Positions 47,667 through 57,013 of a stretch of DNA of 64,000 nt are shown here, piece after piece. Made by a program: the position numbers and the translations under genes. Origin of the DNA: Affinundibacterium fentianense (GTDB lineage Bacteria > Pseudomonadota > Gammaproteobacteria > Burkholderiales > Burkholderiaceae_D); contig NZ_JAGSPJ010000003.1 in NCBI RefSeq assembly GCF_018139545.1, positions 124,001 through 188,000 of the forward strand. Direction: 5' to 3'. Numbering within the stretch: the first letter of the stretch is position 1; each line of letters begins with the position of its first letter. The notes beneath the pieces are model-generated. The model was not told the DNA's origin. It searched no databases and worked only from the letters and a program-made list of their open reading frames with translations.

Positions 47667-48575
47667 TTAATTCAATTTTTTCAAAGACTTAATGACTATG
47701 GGGAGTAATCTTTCTCGTAAGGCATCCTGTTGACTTTGCTGTAGTGCGATATAAAGTGCGGACAGAAATGCGGTCAAATTGTGTTTTCGGGCTAGGCTTG
47801 CTTGCGTTGTTTTTTTCAAGTCGAGTTTGGTTTCGAATAAGTAACTGAACCAGCGCTCCCACTCTTCGACGCCTAATTGTGATCGAAGTGCCAAGTAGAA
47901 GACTGGTGTCATAAGCCGTTCTCCTTCGCCATAAATATAGAAGTGCTGGTCGTTGGCAATGTGCTTCGCAAGTGTGTTCAAGATAAATTGGTGCTGTGTT
48001 TTGCTTAAAGCGGGATTCAATGATAATTGCATCATCCAATCTGCAGCATGCGCAACACCATGGCGCCATCCGACATTTTCATCAAATCCACGATAGTCGT
48101 GTAGTTGATTGAGGTAATTGCCGGCAACCGCCAACATGGCTTGTCGCTGTGTTTCACTCATGAAGGGTTTGCGTCGATCGACTCGCGCAATTTCCGCTAA
48201 CACCATTGCTGAAAATGCTTGCATGAAGCCTGGGTCATTCTGGTCGATAACTTGATTGATTTGCTGCTGCAATTTTTCTTGCATTGCGACGATGGTTTCG
48301 GTTGCAATGAGTTCATTGCGCATCCAGAAAGACAGTGCCTCGAAAGCGATCTCATCACGCAGGTGGGGATCGGGTTCACCTAAACAATCAAGCAATGCCA
48401 AAGCGATGTGTTGACGCTCATTGGCATTCGTAATTTGCCAGTTATTTTTCTTTAGTTCGAGGAGCTGAACCCTTGTGTATTGCTGCGGCGGACATGCCGC
48501 AATTGATGCAGCGCTTACGCAACTTAAGATGCAACTCAAACTCAGCAAAATGGCTGAGAAGTTAATTTTCTTCAT
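47667..48575 (-). CDS. Exported DUF2785 protein
   Basis: 302 residues with a signal peptide (cleavage near SAASIAA) and an all-helical body matching DUF2785: DPGFMQAFSAMVLAEIARVDR, HDYRGFDENVGWRHGVAHAADWMMQL and the C-terminal helices. The conserved GWRHGVAHAAD with two His hints at a metal or catalytic site, but no function is known for the family. AAGGAGGAT before the ATG is an ideal ribosome site. It is upstream of, and parallel to, the DPP-IV gene with 108 nt between, and both have very strong ribosome sites, so they may be expressed together. Confidence 0.85.
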   Translation of the reverse strand: MKKINFSAILLSLSCILSCVSAASIAACPPQQYTRVQLLELKKNNWQITNANERQHIALALLDCLGEPDPHLRDEIAFEALSFWMRNELIATETIVAMQEKLQQQINQVIDQNDPGFMQAFSAMVLAEIARVDRRKPFMSETQRQAMLAVAGNYLNQLHDYRGFDENVGWRHGVAHAADWMMQLSLNPALSKTQHQFILNTLAKHIANDQHFYIYGEGERLMTPVFYLALRSQLGVEEWERWFSYLFETKLDLKKTTQASLARKHNLTAFLSALYIALQQSQQDALRERLLPIVIKSLKKLN

Positions 48576-48679
48576 GGTTCTATCCTCCTTGCAAATGCAT
48601 TAGGTCGATCGATCATCCATTCATTTACATTGATCAATGTGTGCCGGTGTGATGCAAGTTGGTTGCATCGATTTGAAAG

Positions 48680-49972
48680 TCAGAGTGACACAATAAATGG
48701 TGCGATTGCCTGCATAGTGCGTTCCGTCGCGCCTTGGTGTTGCAAAAAGAATGCGTGCGCCTTTGATCCCATCTTTGTCCGAGTGGTGACATCGTCGAGA
48801 AGAATTTGCGCGAGTTGCATGACTTGATTTGCATCAGCCGCACGTTGTGCGCACTCGGCGTCAATAGCTTGTTCGGTTATCTCGGAAAAATTGAATGTAT
48901 GCGGACCGGTCAAAACAGGCTTGTGCATTGCAAAAGCTTCAATTAAGTTATGCCCACCGAGTGCAACTAGGCTTCCTCCGACAAATGCAAGGTCGCTGGC
49001 AGCATAGTACATATACATTTCACCCATGCTGTCGCCCAATAAGACCTGGGTGTCAGCCGCAATCGGCGAACTAGCTTCATTCAAGTTAAGCGATGAACGG
49101 CGCACAAAACGCAATTGATAGTCGGTCAATAGCGCGGCCACCTGATCAAATCGCTGTGGATGCCTAGGAGTAATAATGAGCAAGGCACGCGGTAGCTGAA
49201 GTTGGGTGAACGCATCCAGAATTAATGCTTCTTCGCCTTCGCGTGTGCTAGCGCAAATGAATACCGGCCGATCTGCAAAAGATGCACGAAGCTTTGCCCC
49301 GCGCTCGGCCATGAGTGGGGGAGGGCTTACGTCAAATTTCATATTTCCCGTCACGCACAATGCTCGGACACCAAGTGAACTTAGCCGTTCCGCATCTGGG
49401 CCCGATTGCGCCGCAACAAAGTCGATTGACTTTGCCGCTGGGACCATTAATGACGATAAACGTTGTGCTTTGCGCAGAGATTTTTCAGATAGGCGCGCAT
49501 TGACCAAGGTGACAGGAACTTGCGCAGCCTTACATTGCGCAATCAGATTTGGCCAAACTTCTGTCTCGATCAAAATGCAGATGCAGGGGGAAAAGTGACG
49601 CAAAAAACGCCGAATCATCCAATTGATGTCGTAAGGGATAAATGCTTGTGTTAGACGCGTATCGATATTTGCAAACAAACTTTGCCCTGTACTGCGACCG
49701 ATTGGCGTCATGTGGGTCAATAAGATGCGATGTTGCGGATACTTGTTGAGCAGGGCTCTGACGATGGGCTCTGCCGCCCGAGTTTCACCCGCAGATACAG
49801 CGTGTACCCATATAAATGGCCGTGCAATCGGATCACGTTCAATATCTTGGTACCAGCCTAATCGTTCTGCAACATGTTGGCGATAGCCGGGTTCTTGTTT
49901 GCCACGTAACCATAAACGCAAGAGAATGATAGGTAAGGCAAGCGTCCAAACCAAAGAGTAAAAGAGGCGCAT
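48680..49972 (-). CDS. waaA: 3-deoxy-D-manno-octulosonic acid transferase
   Basis: Adds Kdo sugars to lipid IVA at the inner membrane in lipopolysaccharide synthesis. 430 residues from the ATG at 49972, the normal length, with an N-terminal membrane anchor (LFYSLVWTLALPIILLRLWL). Family segments: FIWVHAVSAGETRAAEPIV, ILLTHMTPIGRS, IEVWPNLI-type motif in CILIETEVWPNLIAQC, VNARLSEKS, CASTREGEEALIL, ITPRHPQRF and VGGSLVALGGHNLIEAFA. The frame is open upstream to 50224 but the extra 84 residues have no family match and are rejected. It stands alone among leftward genes. Confidence 0.94.
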   Translation of the reverse strand: MRLFYSLVWTLALPIILLRLWLRGKQEPGYRQHVAERLGWYQDIERDPIARPFIWVHAVSAGETRAAEPIVRALLNKYPQHRILLTHMTPIGRSTGQSLFANIDTRLTQAFIPYDINWMIRRFLRHFSPCICILIETEVWPNLIAQCKAAQVPVTLVNARLSEKSLRKAQRLSSLMVPAAKSIDFVAAQSGPDAERLSSLGVRALCVTGNMKFDVSPPPLMAERGAKLRASFADRPVFICASTREGEEALILDAFTQLQLPRALLIITPRHPQRFDQVAALLTDYQLRFVRRSSLNLNEASSPIAADTQVLLGDSMGEMYMYYAASDLAFVGGSLVALGGHNLIEAFAMHKPVLTGPHTFNFSEITEQAIDAECAQRAADANQVMQLAQILLDDVTTRTKMGSKAHAFFLQHQGATERTMQAIAPFIVSL

Positions 49973-50390
49973 TAATTTTTTATACAGAAAACGGGATTCT
50001 CTGCTGAATGGTGAAATAGGTGCTGAATATACCCTAATTTCTGTATGGAATTGCATGATTTCCGCGCATATCTTCGCCATGTTTCGATTTTGGATTCCAT
50101 GCGCTTGGTCGAATTTGTCTTGTCTCGAGAATTTAGTCGATTCAGCAAAATGGCCTTCTGTTTGTTTTTCCTTAGTCAAAGTATCGACACCGTTGAACAA
50201 GACGGCGCCGGTATTTGTTCGCACAACAGCGTTTCAGTGTGTAAATTTATTACTTTACCTTTAAATAGTTTAGGTTTAAAGTAATTATTCACTATTGCAA
50301 TCAAGTTAACACAGCTTTATTCCTTACAAGAATGGCGATGTGCGATTAGGTAATAGGGAAGGTCACTTTAAATCATGTATGGAGCGTTTA
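49973..50390. other. Gap between waaA and the aminobenzoate operon
   Basis: About 420 nt between divergent genes. The half nearest the operon is very AT-rich and contains the inverted repeat at 50249-50285. No real coding region is seen. Confidence 0.55.
50249..50285. promoter_or_regulatory. Inverted repeat, candidate MarR operator of the aminobenzoate operon
   Basis: ATTACTTTA and TAAAGTAAT are exact complements 19 nt apart, with a second partly symmetric ACCT...AGGT pair inside. It lies about 105 nt before the ligase start. A MarR gene is the fourth gene of the operon, so this is the best candidate site for it. Confidence 0.5.
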
Positions 50391-52049
50391 ATGCCTCTTC
50401 ATTTTCCGCAATCTGCACACATCGATACGTTCACTTTTCAACACTTGCCACCGCCGGAACAGTGGCCGGAACTGCTATTCGACTTGCCTGAATTGCAGTA
50501 TCCAGAGCGTTTGAATTGCGCGAATGCTTTTTTAGAAGATATCGCCGCTCAAGGATTTGCCGACAAAATTGCAATCCGCAGTGCTAGTGCTCATGCTAGT
50601 TTGAAATGGACCTATGCCGAGCTATGCGCCAAAGTGAATCAAATTGCGCATGTCATCGTGGATGAGATGCGTCTAGCACCAGGCAATCGCGTGTTATTGC
50701 GTGGTGCAAATAATCCCATGATGGCAGCTTGTATTTTGGCGGTGTGGAAAGTCGGTTGTGTCGCAGTACCGACCATGCCTTTGCTGCGTGCGAAAGAGTT
50801 GAGTGTGATTATCGATAAGGCGCAAATTTCCGCTGCGCTGTGTTCTGCTGCCTTGCATGAAGAATTAGAGGTAGCGCAGAAATTGAGTCCGGTTTTGCAA
50901 CAGATCAAATGCTTTAATTCTGAGGAAGTGGGTTCTGTCGAACAATTGATGCAGTCTAAACCGACGAGTTTTGCCGCAGTCGATACGCACGCCGAAGATG
51001 TATGTTTGATTAGCTTTACTTCAGGCACGACCGGTATGCCGAAAGGAACTATGCATTTTCATCGCGATGTGTTGGCGATTTGTGATTGCTTTCCGCGTTC
51101 GATCTTGCAATCGCAGACTAGCGATATCTTCATTGGTACGCCACCATTAGCATTTACGTTTGGTCTGGGCGGCTTGTTGCTGTTCCCTTTGCGGATTGGC
51201 GCGACAGCGGTGTTATTAGAAAAACTCACGCCAGAAACACTGCTCAAATCTATCGATGAATATCAAGCGACGGTTTGTTTTACGGCACCTACTTTCTATC
51301 GTCAAATGTTGCCGATGGTGCCGAATTTTTCCTTAAAGTCGCTGCAAAAAACCGTGTCAGCGGGAGAGACTTTGCCAGCCGCCACGCGTGAAGCTTGGCA
51401 AGCTGCGACTGGACTCATCATGATAGACGGCATAGGAGCTACCGAGATGTTGCATATCTTTATTTCCGCAGCAGGCGAGCATGCGCGTTCTGGTGCTACG
51501 GGCAAAGCGGTGCCTGGTTATCAAGCTTGTGTGCTGGATGAACAGGGAAATCCAGCGCCCGTAGGTGTGACAGGCAGATTGGCAGTCAAGGGGCCGACCG
51601 GTTGTCGCTATTTGGCTGACGACAGACAAAAGAATTATGTCTTGAATGGATGGAATCTAACCGGTGATGCGTATGAAATGGATGCCGAAGGCTACTTCCA
51701 TTATCGCGCGCGTACCGACGACATGATTATTACCGCGGGTTACAACGTCGCAGGTCCCGAAGTCGAAGAAATCATTTTAAAGCATCCCGCGGTCGCTGAA
51801 TGCGCGGTGGTAGGTTTGCCTGACGAAGAGCGTGGGCAAATCGTCAAGGCTTTTGTGGTCTTGCGTGACGCCAGTAAGGTCAGTGACCCTTTGGCCAGTG
51901 AGGCCTTGGTTAGCGAGATTCAACAATTCGTCAAAGCGAATGTCGCCCCGTATAAATATCCCCGCTGCATAGAATTCAAAGATGCTTTGCCGCGCACGGA
52001 GACCGGTAAAGTGCAGCGCTTTAAATTAAAAACGACTACGGCAAAATAA
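50391..52049 (+). CDS. abmG: 2-aminobenzoate-CoA ligase (benzoate-CoA ligase family)
   Basis: Activates 2-aminobenzoate with ATP and CoA. 552 residues. The adenylate-forming signatures are [15 protein letters not shown] (about 209-223), a GIGATEM segment ([12 protein letters not shown]), the hinge region [24 protein letters not shown] and the catalytic Lys near 541 in [13 protein letters not shown]. The motif [20 protein letters not shown] with [11 protein letters not shown] is typical of the aminobenzoate branch. I chose the ATG at 50391 because GGAG sits 6 nt before it; upstream in-frame starts at 50340 and 50379 lack this. The downstream gene, 2 nt away, codes for the enzyme that uses 2-aminobenzoyl-CoA, which fixes the substrate. 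Benzoate or salicylate remain possible. Confidence 0.87.
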   Translation: MPLHFPQSAHIDTFTFQHLPPPEQWPELLFDLPELQYPERLNCANAFLEDIAAQGFADKIAIRSASAHASLKWTYAELCAKVNQIAHVIVDEMRLAPGNRVLLRGANNPMMAACILAVWKVGCVAVPTMPLLRAKELSVIIDKAQISAALCSAALHEELEVAQKLSPVLQQIKCFNSEEVGSVEQLMQSKPTSFAAVDTHAEDVCLISFTSGTTGMPKGTMHFHRDVLAICDCFPRSILQSQTSDIFIGTPPLAFTFGLGGLLLFPLRIGATAVLLEKLTPETLLKSIDEYQATVCFTAPTFYRQMLPMVPNFSLKSLQKTVSAGETLPAATREAWQAATGLIMIDGIGATEMLHIFISAAGEHARSGATGKAVPGYQACVLDEQGNPAPVGVTGRLAVKGPTGCRYLADDRQKNYVLNGWNLTGDAYEMDAEGYFHYRARTDDMIITAGYNVAGPEVEEIILKHPAVAECAVVGLPDEERGQIVKAFVVLRDASKVSDPLASEALVSEIQQFVKANVAPYKYPRCIEFKDALPRTETGKVQRFKLKTTTAK

Positions 52050-52051
52050 TT

Positions 52052-54445
52052 ATGAACATACTTTGCATAGGCGGCGGTCCCGCTGGTTTGTACTTTGCTT
52101 TGCTGATGAAGAAGCAAAATTCCGCACATCGTATCGTAGTGGTTGAGCGCAATCGTCCTTACGATACTTTTGGTTGGGGCGTGGTGTTTTCGGATCAGAC
52201 TCTGGGTAATTTGGTGAAAGCAGATGAACCCACTGCCAAGACCATACTGCAAGCCTTTAATCACTGGGATGACATCGATGTGCATTTCAAAGGGCAGGTC
52301 GTCACATCGGGTGGACATGGTTTTTGCGGCATTGGTCGCAAACGTTTACTGAATATTCTGCAAGAGCGCTGCGAACAATTAGGTGTGGAATTGGTCTTTG
52401 AAACCGACGTACAAGATGACCAAGCTTTAGCGCAAACCTTTGACGCTGATCTGGTGATCGCCAGCGATGGATTGAATAGTCGAATTCGCACGCGCTATGA
52501 ATCGACCTATCAACCCGATATTGATACGCGCAAATGCCGTTTTGTTTGGCTAGGTACCAAAAAATTATTCTCAGCCTTCACTTTTGCATTTGAAGAAACC
52601 GAACATGGCTGGTTTCAAGCACACGCCTATCAATACGATGGTGACACAGCGACCTTCATCGTCGAGACACCGGAAGAGGTGTGGTTGAAAGCGGGTCTCG
52701 ATCAAATGGATCAGGCGCAAGCGATCGCATTTTGCGAAAAATTATTCGCCAAGTATTTGGATGGCAATGCCTTGATGAGCAATGCCAGCCATTTGCGGGG
52801 CTCAGCGAGTTGGATCAAATTTCCTCGGATAATTTGTCAGCGTTGGGTGCATCAGAATCAGATTAATGGCAAAGACGTTCCTGTGGTCTTAATGGGTGAC
52901 GCGGCACATACCGCGCATTTTTCTATCGGCTCGGGAACCAAGCTGGCACTGGAAGACGCGATAGAGCTCGCTAACTGTTTCGCGCAACATGGAGAGCATG
53001 GTATGCAAGCGGTGATGGACGCGTATCAAGACCTACGTGCAATAGAAGTGTTGAAAATACAAAGTGCAGCGCGTAACTCGATGGAGTGGTTCGAAAACGT
53101 GCAGCGATACACTGCGATGCAAGCACCGCAATTTGCCTACTCGATGTTGACGCGCAGTCAGCGTTTATCACACGAGAATTTGCGTCTGCGCGATGCAAAT
53201 TATGTGCGTAGTTTTGAATCCTGGATTGCGGAACAAGCTTTTGCTAAAGCTGGTATTGACATGCCTAAAATCAAGCAAACGATTCCACCGATGTTCACAC
53301 CATTCAAGGTACGCGACGTGGTTTTAAAAAATCGTATCGTGGTGTCACCGATGGCGCAATATTCAGCGGTCGATGGCATCGCTGGCGATTACCACTTAGT
53401 GCATCTCGGCAGCCGTGCGATGGGTGGAGCAGGATTGGTATTTGCCGAAATGACTTGTGTCTCGGCAGAAGGCCGAATTACACCGGCTTGCCCCGGCTTA
53501 TATGCACCAGAACACACGCAGGCATGGAAACGCATCGTTGATTTCGTGCACGTCAATAGCGACGCCAAGATTGCTGTGCAACTTGGACATGCAGGTGCCA
53601 AAGGTTCTACCAAGCGCGCTTGGGATGGTATTGATCAGCCTTTAGATGTTGGTAATTGGCCCTTGATTTCAGCGTCTGAACAACAATATTTACGAGGTGT
53701 GTCGCAAGTCGCCAAAGCTGCGACGATAGCGCAAATGAGGCAAGTATTGAATGAATTCGTCGCAGCGACCATTGCCGCCAATCAAGCGGGTTTTGATTGG
53801 TTGGAATTGCATTGTGCGCACGGTTATTTTCTATCGAGTTTCATTTCTCCATTATCCAATCAGCGCAGTGATGAATACGGCGGTAGTTTGGAAAATCGTT
53901 GCCGATATCCATTAGAAGTATTTGCTGCTATGCGCGCCGTTTGGCCAGTGCATAAGCCGATGTCCGTGCGTATTTCCGCCCACGATTGGGTGGAGGGAGG
54001 CATTACGCCAGATGATGCTGTGGTAATTGCTAAGCTGTTCAAACAGGCGGGTGCCGACATGATCGATTGCTCGTCGGGTCAAGTCAGTAAACAAGAAAAG
54101 CCAGTGTATGGTCGTATGTTCCAAACGCCGTTTTCGGATCGTATTCGGAATGAAGCGCAGATTGCAACGATTGCAGTGGGTGCGATTTTTGAAGCCGATC
54201 ATGTGAATAGCATTATCGCCGCGGGTCGTGCTGATTTGTGTGCGATTGCTAGACCGCATTTAGCTGATCCAGCGTGGACTTTGCACGAAGCAGCCAAGCT
54301 TGGTTTCACCGACATCAGTTGGCCTAAACCCTACATCGCTGGCAAGTTGCAATTGGAGCGCAATCTCGAACGCGAGCGTCAAGTGGCAGCGGCAAGTCGT
54401 GGCATGAGCCCACAAGAAATTGCAGCAAAATTATTGGAAGGCTGA
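52052..54445 (+). CDS. 2-aminobenzoyl-CoA monooxygenase/reductase-type fusion flavoprotein
   Basis: 797 residues, two enzymes in one. Residues 1 to about 400 are a class A flavin monooxygenase: FAD motif [13 protein letters not shown], the DG-like site in [14 protein letters not shown] and the [22 protein letters not shown] loop. From about residue 410 an Old Yellow Enzyme of the YqjM/NamA type follows: [56 protein letters not shown] and [10 protein letters not shown]. This fusion is the hallmark of the 2-aminobenzoyl-CoA monooxygenase/reductase known from Azoarcus evansii, which hydroxylates the ring at C5 and then reduces it without ring cleavage by oxygen. The N-terminal half alone also resembles salicylyl-CoA 5-hydroxylase. 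The gene follows the ligase by 2 nt and is followed by an SDR gene after 1 nt. Confidence 0.93.
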   Translation: MNILCIGGGPAGLYFALLMKKQNSAHRIVVVERNRPYDTFGWGVVFSDQTLGNLVKADEPTAKTILQAFNHWDDIDVHFKGQVVTSGGHGFCGIGRKRLLNILQERCEQLGVELVFETDVQDDQALAQTFDADLVIASDGLNSRIRTRYESTYQPDIDTRKCRFVWLGTKKLFSAFTFAFEETEHGWFQAHAYQYDGDTATFIVETPEEVWLKAGLDQMDQAQAIAFCEKLFAKYLDGNALMSNASHLRGSASWIKFPRIICQRWVHQNQINGKDVPVVLMGDAAHTAHFSIGSGTKLALEDAIELANCFAQHGEHGMQAVMDAYQDLRAIEVLKIQSAARNSMEWFENVQRYTAMQAPQFAYSMLTRSQRLSHENLRLRDANYVRSFESWIAEQAFAKAGIDMPKIKQTIPPMFTPFKVRDVVLKNRIVVSPMAQYSAVDGIAGDYHLVHLGSRAMGGAGLVFAEMTCVSAEGRITPACPGLYAPEHTQAWKRIVDFVHVNSDAKIAVQLGHAGAKGSTKRAWDGIDQPLDVGNWPLISASEQQYLRGVSQVAKAATIAQMRQVLNEFVAATIAANQAGFDWLELHCAHGYFLSSFISPLSNQRSDEYGGSLENRCRYPLEVFAAMRAVWPVHKPMSVRISAHDWVEGGITPDDAVVIAKLFKQAGADMIDCSSGQVSKQEKPVYGRMFQTPFSDRIRNEAQIATIAVGAIFEADHVNSIIAAGRADLCAIARPHLADPAWTLHEAAKLGFTDISWPKPYIAGKLQLERNLERERQVAAASRGMSPQEIAAKLLEG

Positions 54446-54446
54446 T

Positions 54447-55232
54447 ATGAACTTCTTTCATCCAGCATTAGTTGGAAAACACGCCGTCGTCACTGGCGGT
54501 GCGATCGGCATCGGTTACGCGATTGCGCAGGCACTCTTAGCGCAAGGTGTGAAAGTCACCATCACCGGACGTACAGAAGCAAATCTACACACCGCGCAGC
54601 AGCAGTTAAACGATGCTGGCTTGATGCAGACCATAGTGATGGATGTCAGTGACAGCGCGTCTGTCAGCGCGGGTTTTGCGCAGACTGTCGAGCGCTTTGG
54701 CACGGTCGACATCTTGATCAATAATGCGGGACAAGCCAGCTCTGCTGCATTTTTAAAAACCAGCGAAGCGCAATGGCAGCAGATGTTGGCTGTCAATTTG
54801 ACTGGGACTTTTTTGTGTACACAACAAGTCTTGCCCGCGATGCTGGCGCAATCTTGGGGACGTATCGTGAATGTGGCGAGTACGGCAGGGCTGAAGGGTT
54901 ATGCGTATGTCGCAGCCTATGCTGCCGCAAAACATGGCGTGATTGGTTTAACCAAATCCCTCGCTTTAGAAGTGGCACAAAAAGGTGTGACGGTGAACGC
55001 GGTGTGTCCGGGCTATACCGAAACAGACATCGTGCGCGATGCGATAGCTAATATCATGGCAAAGACGGGTCGCAGCGAAGAACAAGCGCGTGCCGAACTC
55101 GCAGCGGCTAATCCGCAACGGCGTTTGATTCAACCTGAAGAAGTTGCTGATGCCGTGTTGTGGCTGTGTTCGCCAGCGAGCGCATCGCAAAATGGTCAAT
55201 CGATTGCAATCGCTGGTGGTGAGGTGATGTGA
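54447..55232 (+). CDS. SDR-family dehydrogenase (3-hydroxyacyl-CoA dehydrogenase-like)
   Basis: 261 residues with the NAD(P)-binding motif TGGAIGIGYAIA at about 16-27, NNAG in DILINNAGQASSAA, and the catalytic YxxxK in YVAAYAAAKHG. The first ATG with a ribosome site (GGAAGG) is at 54447, 1 nt after the monooxygenase stop. In this operon it probably oxidises or reduces an alicyclic or hydroxyacyl-CoA intermediate after ring reduction; that is inferred from place only, since SDR sequence does not give the substrate. The stop overlaps the next start by one base (TGATG). Confidence 0.87.
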   Translation: MNFFHPALVGKHAVVTGGAIGIGYAIAQALLAQGVKVTITGRTEANLHTAQQQLNDAGLMQTIVMDVSDSASVSAGFAQTVERFGTVDILINNAGQASSAAFLKTSEAQWQQMLAVNLTGTFLCTQQVLPAMLAQSWGRIVNVASTAGLKGYAYVAAYAAAKHGVIGLTKSLALEVAQKGVTVNAVCPGYTETDIVRDAIANIMAKTGRSEEQARAELAAANPQRRLIQPEEVADAVLWLCSPASASQNGQSIAIAGGEVM

Positions 55233-55753
55233 TGCGTCAGCACGAAATCGCAAACGACACGATCGATCTGGAAACCCGCTTAACCCAAGATCATCATCAA
55301 TCTTTAAAATTATGGCTGCGGATGTTATCGACCACAGTCATGATAGAAAACGAAATTCGCAATCGCTTGCGTGCCGAATTTGATATTACCTTACCGCGCT
55401 TTGATTTGATGGCACAGCTTGAGCGTCATCCAGACGGTTTGCGCATGGGTGAATTATCTAAACGCATGATGGTCACCGGCGGCAATATCACGGGTATTAC
55501 TGATCAGTTAGAGCAAGAAGGCCTGGTGATGCGCGTGACGGATAAACAAGATCGCCGCGCTTACAGCGTAAAACTCACGCCAGCCGGACGCAAAGCATTT
55601 AAAACCATGGCGAGCGTGCACGAAGCTTGGGTTGCTGAGCTATTTTCTGGATTAGATGCAGAGCAAAAAAGCCAAATGATTGGTTTGTTATCGAGCGTGA
55701 AATCAGATTTGAGTGGGAACTTTGGTGCTGGTAAACAGAATGAGCATGAATGA
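55232..55753 (+). CDS. MarR-family transcriptional regulator of the operon
   Basis: 173 residues with a winged helix-turn-helix in the middle: RFDLMAQLERHPDGLRMGELSKRM, MVTGGNITGITDQLEQEGLVMR and the wing DKQDRRAYSVKLT. MarR proteins that sit inside aromatic-CoA operons usually repress them and release DNA on binding an aroyl-CoA (as BadR, CouR, FerC do). The ATG overlaps the SDR stop. The candidate operator is the inverted repeat at 50249-50285 upstream of the ligase. No second copy of that repeat was noticed next to other genes. Confidence 0.9.
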   Translation: MRQHEIANDTIDLETRLTQDHHQSLKLWLRMLSTTVMIENEIRNRLRAEFDITLPRFDLMAQLERHPDGLRMGELSKRMMVTGGNITGITDQLEQEGLVMRVTDKQDRRAYSVKLTPAGRKAFKTMASVHEAWVAELFSGLDAEQKSQMIGLLSSVKSDLSGNFGAGKQNEHE

Positions 55754-55768
55754 GAGAATAAAATTACT

Positions 55769-56623
55769 ATGAATTACCTTACAGGAAAAACCAGCGACTT
55801 ACCTGGCAATCATTTATCACTAGCAAATTATCAATCCACACATTTTGCCTATCAAGTCAAAGATAAAGTCGCGACAATTACGCTGAATCGGCCCGAGCGT
55901 AAGAATCCTCTGACCTTTGATTCTTATGCAGAATTACGCGATCTGTTTCGTGCGATGTGCTATGCCGACGATATTAAAGCCATCGTGATGACAGGTGCAG
56001 GTGAGAATTTTTGTTCGGGTGGTGATGTGCATGAAATCATTGGACCACTCACTCAACTCGATATGCCCGGCTTACTCCGCTTCACCCAAATGACGGGCGA
56101 TTTAGTCAAAGCTATGCGCGCTTGTCCTCAACCGATTATCGCTGCTGTCGATGGGATTTGCGCAGGCGCAGGCGCAATCATTGCGATGGCATCAGATATT
56201 CGGATTGCGACTAGTCGTAGCAAAACGGCGTTTTTGTTCACCCGTGTCGGACTCGCCGGTTGCGATATGGGAGCCTGTGCGATCTTGCCGCGTATCATTG
56301 GGCAAGGCCGCGCCTCCGATTTGCTGTACAGCGGACGCAGCATGTCAGGCGAAGAGGGCGAGCGTTGGGGATTTTTTAATCAATTAGCGGAACCAGAACA
56401 CGTGATCAGCGCCGCGCAATCCTACGCCAGCAATCTCGCAAATGGTCCCACATTTGCGCATGCGATGACCAAAAAAATGCTGCATGAAGAATGGGACATG
56501 AGTGTCGATCAAGCTATCGATGTAGAAGCCAAGGCGCAAGCGATTTGCATGATGACCAATGATTTCCATCGGGCTTATCATGCGTTTGTGAAAAAAGAGA
56601 AGCCAAAGTTTGAGGGTAATTAA
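55769..56623 (+). CDS. Enoyl-CoA hydratase/isomerase (crotonase) family protein
   Basis: 284 residues. Crotonase features: [20 protein letters not shown] near 35-55, the oxyanion loop [17 protein letters not shown], the second oxyanion and active-site region [23 protein letters not shown], and [23 protein letters not shown]. The family covers hydratases, isomerases and C-C hydrolases such as BadI/MenB-like enzymes. In this operon a ring-opening hydrolase acting on a cyclic beta-keto-CoA, or a hydratase, would both fit. It starts 15 nt after the MarR stop. The first 28 residues are an unusual extension. A REP-like repeat cluster follows the stop. Confidence 0.88.
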   Translation: MNYLTGKTSDLPGNHLSLANYQSTHFAYQVKDKVATITLNRPERKNPLTFDSYAELRDLFRAMCYADDIKAIVMTGAGENFCSGGDVHEIIGPLTQLDMPGLLRFTQMTGDLVKAMRACPQPIIAAVDGICAGAGAIIAMASDIRIATSRSKTAFLFTRVGLAGCDMGACAILPRIIGQGRASDLLYSGRSMSGEEGERWGFFNQLAEPEHVISAAQSYASNLANGPTFAHAMTKKMLHEEWDMSVDQAIDVEAKAQAICMMTNDFHRAYHAFVKKEKPKFEGN

Positions 56624-56709
56624 ACATAAATCCAATTGCAGGGCGCATTACAGCGTTGCAAATCCTTGGAATTGAATTTCTCTGCGTAGGTTGATGATGA
56701 ACTTAAGAT

Positions 56710-56730
56710 GTAGGGCGGGTGCAACCCGCG
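56710..56730. repeat. Palindromic GTAGGGCGGGTGCAACCCGC-type intergenic repeat
   Basis: GCGGGT-GCA-ACCCGC stem (56715-56729) preceded by TGTAGG. This form is a frequent extragenic repeat in beta- and gammaproteobacteria. Confidence 0.65.
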
Positions 56731-56780
56731 CCGCTAAAGCATAGAGCGCCTCTGACCGATCTATGGAATACGTTTTAAAC

Positions 56781-56819
56781 TCCCTCTCCCGCAAGCGGGA
56801 GAGGGTTGGGGTGAGGGTA
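56781..56819 (+). repeat. REP-like element, first copy
   Basis: CCCTCTCCCGC-AA-GCGGGAGAGGG, a perfect 11-bp stem, followed by the tail TTGGGGTGAGGGT. This matches the widespread REP family whose translation reads 'HPNPLPLAGEG'. Confidence 0.85.
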
Positions 56820-56897
56820 GTTCAGAGTTGTGAATAGCGCATTACGAATTAAAAAATGGATTGTTGGAATTGAATGAACTTTGCGAGTAACTGAAGC

Positions 56898-56940
56898 ACC
56901 CTCATCCCCGCCCCTTCTCCCGCTTGCGGGAGAAGGGAGA
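56898..56940 (-). repeat. REP-like element, second copy in inverse orientation
   Basis: CCCTTCTCCCGC-TT-GCGGGAGAAGGG, a perfect 12-bp stem, with the tail ACCCTCATCCCCG on the left side, so it faces the first copy. The pair forms a BIME-like unit. Confidence 0.85.
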
Positions 56941-57013
56941 TTAAAGTCAGAAACAGAATGCATGCGTAAATGATGTGCAGTCATTGTTCGCTTAAACAAA
57001 TAACAGGAAACAC

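Larger units (their letters stand above)
56624..57013. other. Intergenic repeat region inside the operon
   Basis: 390 nt between the crotonase and dehydrogenase genes holding three palindromic repeat elements listed separately. Open frames across it are low-complexity products of the repeats. A normal ribosome site (ACAGGAAACAC) precedes the next gene. Confidence 0.7.

Noticed and set aside
49973..50224. N-terminal extension of WaaA by 84 residues
   Set aside because: WaaA homologues begin at the membrane anchor; the extra part lacks signal, anchor or family match.
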